A stretch of DNA of 64,000 nt. It comes from a virus. The position numbers and the translations under genes are program-made. The notes beneath the pieces are model-generated. The model was not told the DNA's origin and ran no database searches. It was given only the letters and a program-made list of their open reading frames with translations. The DNA lies in the IMG/VR virus record IMGVR_UViG_3300035661_000009, positions 1 through 64,000 of that record. The stretch is one strand, 5' to 3'. Positions 1 to 8,107 of the stretch are shown here, piece by piece (within the stretch, counting starts at the first letter, position 1; each line of letters starts with the position of its first letter).

Positions 1-1475
1 GATCGCTGTTCTTTGTCCATTGCTTGTTTAAATTCTGGTATTCCTTGAATGCCTTCTTTTTCCATACTTTTATAAGCCATATCCAATAAATTTCTTTGAA
101 TGTTTTGTATATGTGGGCGTGCCATTCTTACGCCTTCTGGAGTTTTGATCCCCCATAGACGAGCGTCCATAGCATGTGAATTTTCATGAAGTTTAGTACC
201 AATTACATCGTTTGGATCTTTTATCCTATTTAAAGCCCGTTCATAAGTCTTTGGATCGGGTTTTTTACCATTTTCTAAATCTAAATTATATTTCTCTCTA
301 ATAGCGGCGGCGCGCATATCTTCATTCAAAGCATATCCGGTCGTCGGTTGACGTATTCCCCAAGCACTTTCTAAGGCTTTTTCTGGAATTTTTTTGCCAG
401 TATTTATTTGTTCTTCTTGGTTGGGAACCCCTAAATACGCCTGTGCGTGTTTATTTCCAAGTGCCCGGTAATCTTCATCGCCTGGAATTTGGAAATCATT
501 TAACTTCTTTTCATTATCGACAATAGTTGGCTTGCCGCCAGCAGGATCTGGTGTTATAGTTCTAGTAGAGATAGGGCCGATAATCGGAGTATCTCGTCTG
601 TCGTCGCCTTTAGGTGAATGGGCAGTACCTAGTAATCCAGCCCATTTTGGTGCAGACTGTATCTTTTCAAGCTCTGATTTCTTAATGCCTAGTTGCTGAG
701 CAATTTTATCAAAACCTGCCTGCAACGCTGGCGAAATAGATGGATTAGCTTGAGGTTTCTTCTTAAGCCACGGTTTTTCTAACTTACTTTTCTTCCATGC
801 TTGGACATATGGATCGTTAGCAATTAGATCTGGATCTTTAGCAAAGTCTTGCTTAGCTTTATTTATACCATGTCGCCAACCATAAGCAGTGACATCGGGA
901 TTTTGGGTTTCATTTAGATTCCCACTCCATGTACTTCGGCCCAATTCATTGTAAAAGTCGGGGTCTGACTTGAACTTCTTGATAAAATCGGTCTTACTAG
1001 CTATATCGGTGTACTTACCTTGTAATCTTTGACTATTTTTATAAGTATCAAAGGCGACCATTGGCTTTAAGCCGACTGGACCATGGGCTGTATTCCAATC
1101 TGTCAGATTTTTAGCATGATTCATGTTACTTCCATATTGAGTTTCATTTATGGAAATAGCTTTAAGATCATCATTTAATCCTTCTGGCTTAAATTGGGGT
1201 TCAGCTTCAAACGTGTCTGGCTCATTTTCAGAATTCGTTTGTAAAAATTTAGGTTTGACCGGAGCAGCCATAGCCGCTGGCTTAATCTTAGATTGGCCCG
1301 GAGCGTTAATTGCGTTAATTGTAGGCTTATTTACCTCACCTACTGGCTTTTGAGGCGGGGTTGACCCACCTGCTCCTAATGTTAAGTGAGCGGCTAACAA
1401 AGCAGCACTACCGAACCCCTTTTCCAAGGATTCGGCTTGATTCAAAAGGTCTTTTAATTCCTTCTTTTTAGACAT
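1..1475 (-). CDS. Putative virion-associated protein with HExxH motif (partial, C-terminus outside window)
   Basis: An open frame runs leftward from an ATG at 1475 to the window edge without a stop, giving 491 residues of a longer protein. Its start overlaps the end of the connector-like gene by 8 nt. The N-terminus is Lys/Glu-rich, then has a short Gly/Ala/Pro stretch (LTLGAGGSTPP, about residues 41-51) resembling linkers in the major capsid and protease genes. The middle is polar and Trp/Lys/Pro-rich. Near residue 430 the sequence GTKLHENSHAMD contains HExxH (H430, E431, H434), the zinc-ligand and catalytic motif of zincin metallopeptidases. The rest of the domain is not visible, so peptidase activity is an inference. 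The location beside head-completion genes suggests a virion or morphogenesis role. Confidence 0.6.
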   Translation of the reverse strand, partial: MSKKKELKDLLNQAESLEKGFGSAALLAAHLTLGAGGSTPPQKPVGEVNKPTINAINAPGQSKIKPAAMAAPVKPKFLQTNSENEPDTFEAEPQFKPEGLNDDLKAISINETQYGSNMNHAKNLTDWNTAHGPVGLKPMVAFDTYKNSQRLQGKYTDIASKTDFIKKFKSDPDFYNELGRSTWSGNLNETQNPDVTAYGWRHGINKAKQDFAKDPDLIANDPYVQAWKKSKLEKPWLKKKPQANPSISPALQAGFDKIAQQLGIKKSELEKIQSAPKWAGLLGTAHSPKGDDRRDTPIIGPISTRTITPDPAGGKPTIVDNEKKLNDFQIPGDEDYRALGNKHAQAYLGVPNQEEQINTGKKIPEKALESAWGIRQPTTGYALNEDMRAAAIREKYNLDLENGKKPDPKTYERALNRIKDPNDVIGTKLHENSHAMDARLWGIKTPEGVRMARPHIQNIQRNLLDMAYKSMEKEGIQGIPEFKQAMDKEQR

Positions 1476-2316
1476 TTGAGCTAAAAACTCCTAATCCATA
1501 AAGATTCTTGAGTCTTCGAACGATTCCATCACGCTTTTGCATTAGGTAGTCAATCTTCCCTTGGTATTGTGCTGGACCCGGAGTAGAAACACTTTGACTA
1601 GTTCCATCAATTGACATACTATAACTCTGTGCGCGGTTCGTTACTTGAAGTGAATTCAAAACTTCCAAAGCTGCATTACAACCAATTACTTCATTCATTA
1701 CCTTAGGTACTGTTCCACCGGGAAATCCAGTGGTGTAAGTAACTCTTACAAACGCCGGAACCCATGATAAGCCCGACATTATATTTAGATATGCAGACCC
1801 TGAGCCTGTTTGCCCTACGCTAGTTCCCATGACATATCCGCCAGCTATTGCCGGAACGAACGGAATTAGGTTTATTTGACCCTTATGAAAGTTAGCTGAT
1901 TCTACCCAATCGAGATTAACGGCAAATATGTCATCCCCAGTAGGAGGTGTGAACGCTAGTTTTTCAACGCTATGGACCGGTCGGTGTTCGACTTTTATAT
2001 ATCCATAACTCGCCCAGAAATTTCTGTCAAATGGGTGTTTTTCATCGTATTGAACTGGAAATATGTTTAATCCAGTTTGAAGTTCGGCTTCGGCTACAGC
2101 TCTTTCAATAAAATCTTTAAGATCATCACCAGTTAATTCGTCTCTTTGACCTGTAATTGGGTTAATTGTATATGAAACGAGCGGAATTCCAAACAGGAAT
2201 CGCTTCATTAGTTGTTCTGGAGTAATTAAAGGCTCTACTCGCTTCCATTCTTGTGCATCTACTGCTCTATCTGGGAATACTGAAGTAACTGCCTTACTTG
2301 TTGTATAGTCAGCCAT
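1468..2316 (-). CDS. Head-tail connector/neck-like protein
   Basis: This 282-residue protein starts at an ATG preceded by AGGAG. The segment around residues 60-85 (DELTGDDLKDFIERAVAEAE, then LQTGLNI) is the helical pattern typical of gp6-like head-tail connector proteins, in which an acidic helix precedes a TGxxI-type turn. The rest is mixed beta with aromatic residues and a helical C-terminus (KIDYLMQKRDGIVRRLKNLY), in keeping with a neck ring subunit. It lies at the downstream end of the leftward head block, where neck genes are common. The family match is by pattern only; another small virion structural role is possible. Confidence 0.5.
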   Translation of the reverse strand: MADYTTSKAVTSVFPDRAVDAQEWKRVEPLITPEQLMKRFLFGIPLVSYTINPITGQRDELTGDDLKDFIERAVAEAELQTGLNIFPVQYDEKHPFDRNFWASYGYIKVEHRPVHSVEKLAFTPPTGDDIFAVNLDWVESANFHKGQINLIPFVPAIAGGYVMGTSVGQTGSGSAYLNIMSGLSWVPAFVRVTYTTGFPGGTVPKVMNEVIGCNAALEVLNSLQVTNRAQSYSMSIDGTSQSVSTPGPAQYQGKIDYLMQKRDGIVRRLKNLYGLGVFSSNV

Positions 2317-2328
2317 TTTAGCTCCTTA

Positions 2329-2745
2329 TTAACAACGTGACCCAATTTGGGAGCCAATATTGATTACATTACTTACCATGGCAGAGGTGGTCTTGCTTCC
2401 TTCAGTTAAGGCTAGCTGAAGACTAAAAGTGCCAGAAACTATAGGATCAGTAGAAAGGATGCTTATAGCCCAAATACTAGGGTCGTTAGCAAATGGTTGC
2501 GTAGCCACCTTAACTACGGTGTTTACTGCATTTATGTTTTGTATAGTAGCTGTTAATACAGCACCAGTAGCTGGCATATAGCGCTTCCCACTGGGGCGGT
2601 TCTTGAGTACGTCCTTATCTTTATCAAGGTCTATTAGCTGTAGATATAACGTAGGTGTGTCCCCTTGAGACAGGCGGTAAACATCTCCGTATTCCCAAGT
2701 GTTTACGTCTGCGACGTTTAATAAAACTCTACCAGTTAGGTACAT
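2329..2745 (-). CDS. Hypothetical virion protein, beta-rich
   Basis: This 138-residue protein starts at ATG 2745 with GGAG a few bases upstream. It ends 12 nt before the connector-like gene and is probably co-transcribed with it. It has no signal peptide or membrane segment. Alternating hydrophobic and polar residues (VLLNVADVN, TLYLQLIDLDKD, AVLTATIQNIN, TFSLQLALTEG) predict a compact beta-sandwich, as in immunoglobulin-like baseplate or fibre N-terminal domains. I do not recognise the family. Its place beside the connector gene suggests a small head-tail interface or decoration protein, which is inference. Confidence 0.45.
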   Translation of the reverse strand: MYLTGRVLLNVADVNTWEYGDVYRLSQGDTPTLYLQLIDLDKDKDVLKNRPSGKRYMPATGAVLTATIQNINAVNTVVKVATQPFANDPSIWAISILSTDPIVSGTFSLQLALTEGSKTTSAMVSNVINIGSQIGSRC

Positions 2746-2769
2746 AGCAATCTCCAGCTTTAAAGATTG

Positions 2770-2931
2770 TTATTTTAAGAGTTTTGAGTCTTTAAGGTAG
2801 TGCATAAGAGCGGCAAACCCACAAACTACAGCCATAAGCATATAATACCATTGATTGCCTGTGTGTAGATACACATGTATATATGCTTGAGTTACATTAA
2901 GGATCACGCACCCTATCATTACCCAAAACAT
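2770..2931 (-). CDS. Small two-helix membrane protein (53 aa)
   Basis: ATG at 2931 is fused to the stop of the upstream gene (TAATG, 1-nt overlap), and the frame runs 53 codons to a TAA at 2770. It has two hydrophobic stretches, about residues 2-22 (FWVMIGCVILNVTQAYIHVYL) and 29-44 (YYMLMAVVCGFAALMH), joined by a short polar loop (HTGNQW), and a charged tail (LKDSKLLK). Size and topology fit a small inner-membrane protein such as a holin or an accessory membrane factor. No lysis enzyme is recognisable next to it, so no function is assigned. The coupling to the upstream gene supports its being real. Confidence 0.5.
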   Translation of the reverse strand: MFWVMIGCVILNVTQAYIHVYLHTGNQWYYMLMAVVCGFAALMHYLKDSKLLK

Positions 2932-3344
2932 TAAATTGGTCCGATCCGGGGGTCTGTATCCCTATTTCTATTAAGAATTAGGTTATAGACGTGATAAGAG
3001 GTCGCTTTTGGGGCACCACCGTGGCTTGGAGACGTGACATAATGCCCATGAAGGTGTGGATATAGCCTCTTGCCTTCTATTTCTAAATCAAGGCGCTCAG
3101 GCGTCTCATAGTCTATAAATAGCTCAGCATAGATCGACTTGCCTTCCTTATGAAGAGTCGCACAGCCAATTATATTGCCTGCGTCACCAATTACTGAAAC
3201 GACCGGCTCACAGACGATTTTACAGTGCTCGAAGTTGGCCCGGCGCTCCAATTGGTGCTCATTGTCAAATATAAATACCTCGGTCTTGATAGTATACGTC
3301 TTTACATCGTTTCCGTTAATAACTCTTACGTCGTCTAGGTTCAT
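2931..3344 (-). CDS. Hypothetical protein
   Basis: This 137-residue protein starts at an ATG overlapping the upstream stop (TAATG at 3344) and ends overlapping the start of the 53-residue membrane gene, so three small genes are translationally chained. It is rich in charged residues and predicted beta strands (TYTIKTEVFIFD, KIVCEPVVSVIG, SIYAELFIDYE). A His-rich stretch (PHLHGHYVTSPSHGG, about residues 96-110) could bind metal. No family is recognised. Its position next to nucleotide-metabolism genes suggests an accessory role, but nothing more can be said. Confidence 0.4.
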   Translation of the reverse strand: MNLDDVRVINGNDVKTYTIKTEVFIFDNEHQLERRANFEHCKIVCEPVVSVIGDAGNIIGCATLHKEGKSIYAELFIDYETPERLDLEIEGKRLYPHLHGHYVTSPSHGGAPKATSYHVYNLILNRNRDTDPRIGPI

Positions 3345-3691
3345 TACGCAGTTGCTCCCTTTTGCGTGGCCATTATATCATAAGGAACGTGGCCTGCATA
3401 GGAGACGAGTTCGAACCAAGTGTTCATTTTAATAAAAAATTCGTTGTCGGACATTAAATCTTCATGAAGTTTATCTTGAATATAATTTTTACTTATAGTT
3501 AAATAAAGATTAATTGATTCATCTATAAAACCACTTATAGAATATTCGTAAACTAATGAACAAAGACCTTTTGAATGAGCCATTTTAGAGATCTTATTTT
3601 TATTTAGATCGGAGTCTAATGTAATTTTAGCGGTCTCTAGTTCTTTTTTGTCCTTATTATACATGGTTAATAGATTGGTATCGATTGCCAT
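3344..3691 (-). CDS. Hypothetical alpha-helical protein
   Basis: This 115-residue protein starts at an ATG with a strong GGAGG upstream and overlaps the end of the dNMP kinase gene by 25 nt. It is mostly helical and charged (NKDKKELETAKITLDSDLNK, then a Tyr-rich middle). There is no signal peptide, metal motif or known family signature. The TAATG junction to the following gene implies coupled translation. It is a small accessory protein of unknown role. Confidence 0.4.
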   Translation of the reverse strand: MAIDTNLLTMYNKDKKELETAKITLDSDLNKNKISKMAHSKGLCSLVYEYSISGFIDESINLYLTISKNYIQDKLHEDLMSDNEFFIKMNTWFELVSYAGHVPYDIMATQKGATA

Positions 3692-4464
3692 TTTGGGAAT
3701 ACCTCCGCAAAGGCTTTGACGACCTGAACCTCTAGATAGGAGAGACTATCTTTCCTGTTAAGGATGATTAAATCAAATAAGTTTTTATTGATTAAATCTA
3801 CGTTTTCAGATACATGAGTATTGGCTTCTGGCGAAACCGGATTTTCTACCTTAATTATAGCTGATCCAATGGAGGCCAACGCTATTACTTCGTTTGGAAA
3901 CCGAGCGTCTGTGATTATAACAAACGGACAGCAATATTTAGCATCAGTTGGTATAAGGCCAATATTCTGATTGTATTTCCAACCACCAGATAGTAACTTA
4001 ATTGCCGTATCTTTAGTAAAATCGACCCATACATTGGAAGAAATTGATCTACCCCACTCCGTACCTAAATATTGAAGTACAACTCTTGGGGAGATTGTTG
4101 CTTCGAACTTTTTCATCAATTGCGGAAGTACATTCTTGCGTAATATATCAAGAGCTTTCATGTAATCGGGACCAAACACCTTCTTAATCTCTTCGTTTAA
4201 GAGATGGTGAGCTACGATTTCATAGTTTACCTCTTTCCAGACCTTGGCCCTAGTATCTGGGTTTAAAAATCTAGGATCTATTTGATCTCTGTTTTGTGAT
4301 GGGCCCCATAATTGATCATCGGAAAAAGAAAAAAGAATTTTAACTATACGTTTAAGCGGGTCGGCAAAAGCTATTGTAGTGCCACTAGTCATTAAAGATA
4401 ATATTGCTCCAACTGAGTCTTTTCCGGCACCAGCTCTTCCAACTATTGTGATTATTGGTATCAT
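3667..4464 (-). CDS. Deoxynucleoside monophosphate kinase (T4 gp1-like)
   Basis: Predicted to transfer phosphate from ATP to dNMPs in the cytoplasm, feeding phage DNA synthesis. The P-loop GRAGAGKDS lies near the N-terminus. RVVLQYLGTEWGR near residue 130 and TDARFPNE near 188 are the substrate/lid and Walker-B-like signatures of the gp1 dNMP kinase family, and the length (about 265 residues) fits. An upstream ATG at 4473 exists, but the ATG at 4464 forms an ATGA overlap with the thyX stop and has GGATGG just before it, so it is preferred. It is the third gene of the IMPDH-thyX-kinase cassette. No catalytic residue appears to be missing. Confidence 0.85.
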   Translation of the reverse strand: MIPIITIVGRAGAGKDSVGAILSLMTSGTTIAFADPLKRIVKILFSFSDDQLWGPSQNRDQIDPRFLNPDTRAKVWKEVNYEIVAHHLLNEEIKKVFGPDYMKALDILRKNVLPQLMKKFEATISPRVVLQYLGTEWGRSISSNVWVDFTKDTAIKLLSGGWKYNQNIGLIPTDAKYCCPFVIITDARFPNEVIALASIGSAIIKVENPVSPEANTHVSENVDLINKNLFDLIILNRKDSLSYLEVQVVKAFAEVFPKWQSIPIY

Positions 4465-5126
4465 TCTGACCATCCTATGGCTTTACAGACATTAGGGAAG
4501 GTTGGGATCATCACATCTCTAATGATAGCATGAGCTATATCTGCGTGTTCTTTTTGAGTTCCATTCCCAGAACGAAGTTGAAGATAATGAACCCAGCTCC
4601 TGAGACTGCCGTTCATGAACATGGTTGTTTTAGTATTTAATGGAAGCAAAAACCTTGCTTGTTCTTTGGCAATCCCTTTTTCTAAAGACTTATTATAAAG
4701 ATCGATCGAATTATTCCATACTTGCATTTGAGCTTCAGCAAACCATTCTTGGTCTTCTTTAGGCATGTCGTCTATACTATTTTGACGATTTTTAATATCT
4801 TGACGACGAGCAGGATATGTTTCATAGTCGCTAACTACTGAATATCGTTGACTAAATTCTTGAAAAACAAATGAGCGGTGGCGTAGGACCTGAGCGGCTA
4901 TAGCCCGGCTAGTTTGGATTTCTACACAAAAATTGACCATTTCTAGTGGTGACCAATGCTTATTTTCAATTAAATATTTTAAAAGTTTTGGGGCGGTATC
5001 TAATTTGTCTTGGTTTTGTGGTGCCGAGACTCTTGCTGTATAACAAACCAGATCTTCAGCGGTCATTGATTGCCCATTTGGAGTGGTAATTGTCGGCTGT
5101 TGTAGTGAAATTAACTTAACTTTCAT
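4461..5126 (-). CDS. thyX: FAD-dependent thymidylate synthase ThyX
   Basis: Converts dUMP to dTMP using methylenetetrahydrofolate, FAD and NADPH. The ThyX signature RHRSFVFQEFSQRYS lies at residues 82-96 and matches the family motif RHRxxSxxxxSxRY, with Phe-Val-Phe in the variable part. The 221-residue length is normal. RFLLPLNTKTTMFMNGSLRSW near residue 160 resembles the conserved C-terminal segment. It is ATGA-coupled on both sides, to the IMPDH-like gene and to the dNMP kinase, so the three are one translational unit. It allows dTMP synthesis without a separate dihydrofolate reductase, and none is seen here. Confidence 0.93.
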   Translation of the reverse strand: MKVKLISLQQPTITTPNGQSMTAEDLVCYTARVSAPQNQDKLDTAPKLLKYLIENKHWSPLEMVNFCVEIQTSRAIAAQVLRHRSFVFQEFSQRYSVVSDYETYPARRQDIKNRQNSIDDMPKEDQEWFAEAQMQVWNNSIDLYNKSLEKGIAKEQARFLLPLNTKTTMFMNGSLRSWVHYLQLRSGNGTQKEHADIAHAIIRDVMIPTFPNVCKAIGWSE

Positions 5127-6208
5127 TTAGTGCTCATTCCATGTGGAGTGCCTTCTATGTGGCTAGCTCCGGTTATCAACATAAATCTCACTTTTTGGCG
5201 AAATTCGGTTAAGTTGTTGCTTCCGCTATAGCTAAGGGCCGACTTTAATCCGCCATTTAAGTTATTTACTACTAATGAAACGGGTCCTGTCATCGGTTTC
5301 ATTATCGCAACGCCTTCTGGGGTATAGTCAGTAGGTAACTCTGGGTCAAAATCTGACCTGGCTTCTCTGCTTGCCATACCTCTATAAATTTTTTGGCCTT
5401 GCATTATAGTTCCGGGAGCCTCGGTTGTAGTGGCGAACAGACTACCTATCATAACAGTGTCGGCGCCGAAAGCAAGGGCCTTAGCTATGTCGCCTGAATC
5501 ACGAATACCGCCATCAGCTATAAGATCGAATTTAAAATCTTTCTTTAATTCTGCTACTTCTGCTATAGCTGTGATTTGTGGCACTCCGTGGCCTGTAACG
5601 CGACGGGTGGTGCAAACGGCACCGGGACCTATACCTACCTTCAAAGCATCTGCACCGGCCTCTAACAGCCTTTTACCGCCTTCATAGGTGGCTACATTAC
5701 CTGCAATGATTTTGGCTGTTGGAAAATCTTTTTTAATAGCTGTTATAGTTTCTATCATTAACTTGCTATCGCCGTGGGCTATGTCAATACACAAGCCATC
5801 TGCCGTTTTATTTGCAATTAACCATGATCCTAAATTAACAGCTTCGGATCCGACGCCAATGCTTGCAATAACTATACCGCCATTTTGTTTAATTAGTTTT
5901 GCTTGATCTACAATAGCTTGAATATCTTGGTATCTATGTAAAATCCCTATACCACCAAGGTTATTCATAGCTATAGCCATGTTAGCCTCGGTTACGGTAT
6001 CCATATTAGCTGAGATAAGTGGATTTAACAGCTTAAATCCTAGCAAAGAAGTCGATATGTCTACGTTTTTGCGGGTCTCTACCTCAGAGTATTGAGGTTC
6101 GAGAAGCACGTCGTCGAATGTAATTGCTTGATTTAACTGGTTAATTTTTGATACTGGCTTAGCCGCATATTTGGGCTTGCGTTTAAAAAGATTGAAGGGC
6201 AGTTTCAT
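5123..6208 (-). CDS. IMP dehydrogenase/GMP reductase family enzyme lacking CBS domains
   Basis: A TIM-barrel purine enzyme of 361 residues. The catalytic loop [18 protein letters not shown] holds the nucleophilic Cys199. [20 protein letters not shown] follows at about 230 and binds the phosphate, and YRGMASREA is the later substrate-binding loop. The C-terminus ([12 protein letters not shown], then [18 protein letters not shown]) looks like IMPDH (RxxRITGAGLRESHPHD) more than GMP reductase. The usual CBS tandem is absent, and the flap lacks the canonical Arg-Tyr dyad of IMPDH, reading REARSDF. It is first in a cassette with thyX and dNMP kinase and follows its own extended -10 promoter. It most likely makes XMP from IMP for dGTP supply; GMP reductase activity is the alternative. 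Confidence 0.85.
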   Translation of the reverse strand: MKLPFNLFKRKPKYAAKPVSKINQLNQAITFDDVLLEPQYSEVETRKNVDISTSLLGFKLLNPLISANMDTVTEANMAIAMNNLGGIGILHRYQDIQAIVDQAKLIKQNGGIVIASIGVGSEAVNLGSWLIANKTADGLCIDIAHGDSKLMIETITAIKKDFPTAKIIAGNVATYEGGKRLLEAGADALKVGIGPGAVCTTRRVTGHGVPQITAIAEVAELKKDFKFDLIADGGIRDSGDIAKALAFGADTVMIGSLFATTTEAPGTIMQGQKIYRGMASREARSDFDPELPTDYTPEGVAIMKPMTGPVSLVVNNLNGGLKSALSYSGSNNLTEFRQKVRFMLITGASHIEGTPHGMSTK

Positions 6209-6222
6209 ATTTCCTCACAGTC

Positions 6223-6231
6223 ATTATACCA
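6223..6231 (-). promoter_or_regulatory. Extended -10 promoter for the nucleotide cassette
   Basis: Reading leftward the sequence is TGGTATAAT, a perfect extended -10 (TGnTATAAT), 14 nt before the IMPDH-like ATG. A weak -35 (TTGTTG) lies 16 nt upstream. The predicted transcript starts about 8 nt before the ATG and keeps the GAGG ribosome site. It sits just after the terminator at 6255-6287, so the cassette is a new transcription unit. Confidence 0.65.
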
Positions 6232-6254
6232 CAGGTTAAGATGACAACAACAAA

Positions 6255-6287
6255 TAAGAAAGCCCAGCATGGGGCTGGGCTTTCTTA
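6255..6287. terminator. Perfect hairpin terminator after the capsid operon
   Basis: A 14-bp perfect inverted repeat (TAAGAAAGCCCAGC on one arm) encloses a 5-nt loop. The GC core GCCCAGC is flanked by A and T runs, so it can act as an intrinsic terminator in either direction. It lies 20 nt after the last gene of the capsid block and just before the promoter of the IMPDH cassette. Confidence 0.85.
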
Positions 6288-6306
6288 CTACAGACTGTTT
6301 ATTTTA

Positions 6307-6655
6307 TTACCAGAGCGCTGAATCAGTTGCTGAGGTTAGAACGAGTGCTCTCATTACTAAGTAGACGTTGCCAACGACGCCAGCTACTGGTAGAGTGCCC
6401 GCAGTAGCTACTAGATATCCCAATACTGCACCGCCCGCTGAAGGAATCATTAATACTGAGTCACCTACAGCTAATGCACCGAAGTCGGTAGTTGTTGAAG
6501 TGCTGGTTCCCGTGATCTTAGCGACACAGGTTTGAGCAGATAGAGCAGCTACTAATGCACCTTGGTTTACGTTTGTAATTACTTCTGTGGCAGTAGCGGG
6601 GTCTATTGAGATAGCAGTAAGTACCCCTTTTTGCCTTTTGTGATAAATTAGCCAT
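6307..6655 (-). CDS. Small virion protein gene with +1 frameshift near its start
   Basis: ATG at 6655 has an ideal AAGGAG 7 nt upstream, but this frame stops after 45 cysteine- and arginine-rich codons that look unlike protein. From codon 10 onward, the frame shifted by one base reads 105 sensible residues (VLTAISIDPATATEV at the start, RALVLTSATDSALW at the end) to a TAA at 6307. The shift falls in the run AAAAAGGGG (6632-6624). Joining the frames gives a 115-residue Ala/Thr/Val-rich product, typical of a head decoration or cement protein, and the gene directly follows major capsid. Reading AAA with a +1 slip to AAA is possible because a fifth A is present, with AGG as the next codon. The choices are programmed frameshift, real mutation or homopolymer sequencing error. 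Confidence 0.65.
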
Positions 6656-6679
6656 TTTGTAGCTCCTTATCCTTAGTTA

Positions 6680-8092
6680 TTAAAACGCACCGATTAGTGA
6701 GTCAATTAGAACGTTCTTGCGTGGCTCCAGAACCGCTAAGCAGAGGAAACGGAAATGCGCTTCAGGCTGTGAAAGGTCAACTACCGCTAGTTTTAGACGG
6801 CTGTATGAAGCTAGTTCCTTTAATACCATTGTATCCTTTTCTACTAGGAATCCAGTGATACCACCGGGTAGACGGTTATTTAGGTCAAGGAATTGTACTG
6901 AAGCTCCCTTGTACGCTACACGACCTACTAACTTCGCAGTTGACGCCGCACCACCTGAGGCTGAGCGGAATACGTTGAAGAAACGTACAGTACCTGAACC
7001 AACGGCACAGGTTACTTGGATTTGCTGACCGGCAGTTAATGAAGCTGAGGTTACAGCCGCTGAAGGTGCTGATTCACCAATTTCATTTTCCGCAGTAATG
7101 TAATAAGTATAAGTCGCGCCAGCTAGGAATGAAGTTGACCCAGCTTGAGGAGTGACTGAAGAAATTGAGGGCGTACCGGGAGCGCCGTTACGAGTTCTCT
7201 TTTGCTTAGTTTGCGCTGATAGGAAGCGTGAAGCTTCTAGGGTGACAACGCCACCTGAAACTGCTTGCTTACCGATATCCGCACCAGTGGTAGGCTCAGA
7301 AGCTGAGTTACCAAGAACAATGCGTTCCTTACCGGCATAGCTGTTCTTTGAGTAAGCTGATAGAACTAGAGGATCTATATAAAGCTTATCTGCCGATCCC
7401 ATGTTCATTAGACCACGAACCCAAGCATCTTCAATCATTGACTGGGTTAGAACACCACCACCAGCTATAATAACTGAAAGGTTTGAACCAAACGCGTCAA
7501 ACATTAGGTCTTGAGTGTTGGTTTGTGAGTCTGAAATACGAACTTGCGCATCTAGACCAACCATGTTAGGCATACGGTCTGGGAACGCTAGCGGGTTACC
7601 ATCGAAAACACCCGCGTTTGAGAAGTCGCCCTTACCACGGAAAATATCAAATTCGACATCGCCAGCGATTTTCTTCGCGCCTGATTGCGCTTCACGATCT
7701 TCCGCCTTAACGCCATCTTGAGTCTCTGCCATATTAGCAGCTAGAGTTACTCGACGAATGTGGCTGTAATAAGCCATCGGAACAACCGCGCGCACGAAGT
7801 CTGAGGTCTCTTCTGACCCTACTTGACCTTCGTGTTGCGCTGAACCGCCAAAGATACCATATGATAGCTGGCGATTGAATTGTACCAATTGACCCTTAGA
7901 CTTTTCCACCTTAACTTCTTTTTGAAGTTTGATGTGCTTGTCTTGGAAGGTGACGTTGTGCATTACAGGTGAAACATCTTCTACCTGTAGGGCGCTGCCT
8001 TGCACGAGTGAACCGGGAGAACCTGCATATGAGCCCAATTCTAGTGCCTTAACTAGATCTTCAATTTTGTTTAAAAGGTTTGTACCTGACAT
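6680..8092 (-). CDS. Major capsid protein, HK97-like fold, with inserted Ig/FN3-like domain
   Basis: This 470-residue shell subunit follows scaffold directly and has a strong AGGAG site. Residues 1-300 and 405-470 form the capsid core: N-arm, VEFDIFRGKGDF and the DKLYIDPLVLSAYSKN segment, then a C-terminal LKLAVVDLSQPEAHFRFLCL strand. Residues about 303-405 (GAPGTPSISSVTPQAG, then TYTYYITAENEIGESAPS) form a fibronectin-III/Ig-like insertion, probably displayed on the capsid surface. The N-terminal segment around residue 22 (AGSPGSLVQGSALQVEDV) resembles a stretch in the protease gene and may be a processing region. The gene order scaffold - capsid - small protein is classical. Confidence 0.88.
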   Translation of the reverse strand: MSGTNLLNKIEDLVKALELGSYAGSPGSLVQGSALQVEDVSPVMHNVTFQDKHIKLQKEVKVEKSKGQLVQFNRQLSYGIFGGSAQHEGQVGSEETSDFVRAVVPMAYYSHIRRVTLAANMAETQDGVKAEDREAQSGAKKIAGDVEFDIFRGKGDFSNAGVFDGNPLAFPDRMPNMVGLDAQVRISDSQTNTQDLMFDAFGSNLSVIIAGGGVLTQSMIEDAWVRGLMNMGSADKLYIDPLVLSAYSKNSYAGKERIVLGNSASEPTTGADIGKQAVSGGVVTLEASRFLSAQTKQKRTRNGAPGTPSISSVTPQAGSTSFLAGATYTYYITAENEIGESAPSAAVTSASLTAGQQIQVTCAVGSGTVRFFNVFRSASGGAASTAKLVGRVAYKGASVQFLDLNNRLPGGITGFLVEKDTMVLKELASYSRLKLAVVDLSQPEAHFRFLCLAVLEPRKNVLIDSLIGAF

Positions 8093-8107
8093 ACTTTATT
8101 CTCCTGG

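Noticed and set aside
3175-3432. 85-codon rightward open frame
   Set aside because: It is antisense to two coupled leftward genes and lacks a ribosome site and protein-like composition.
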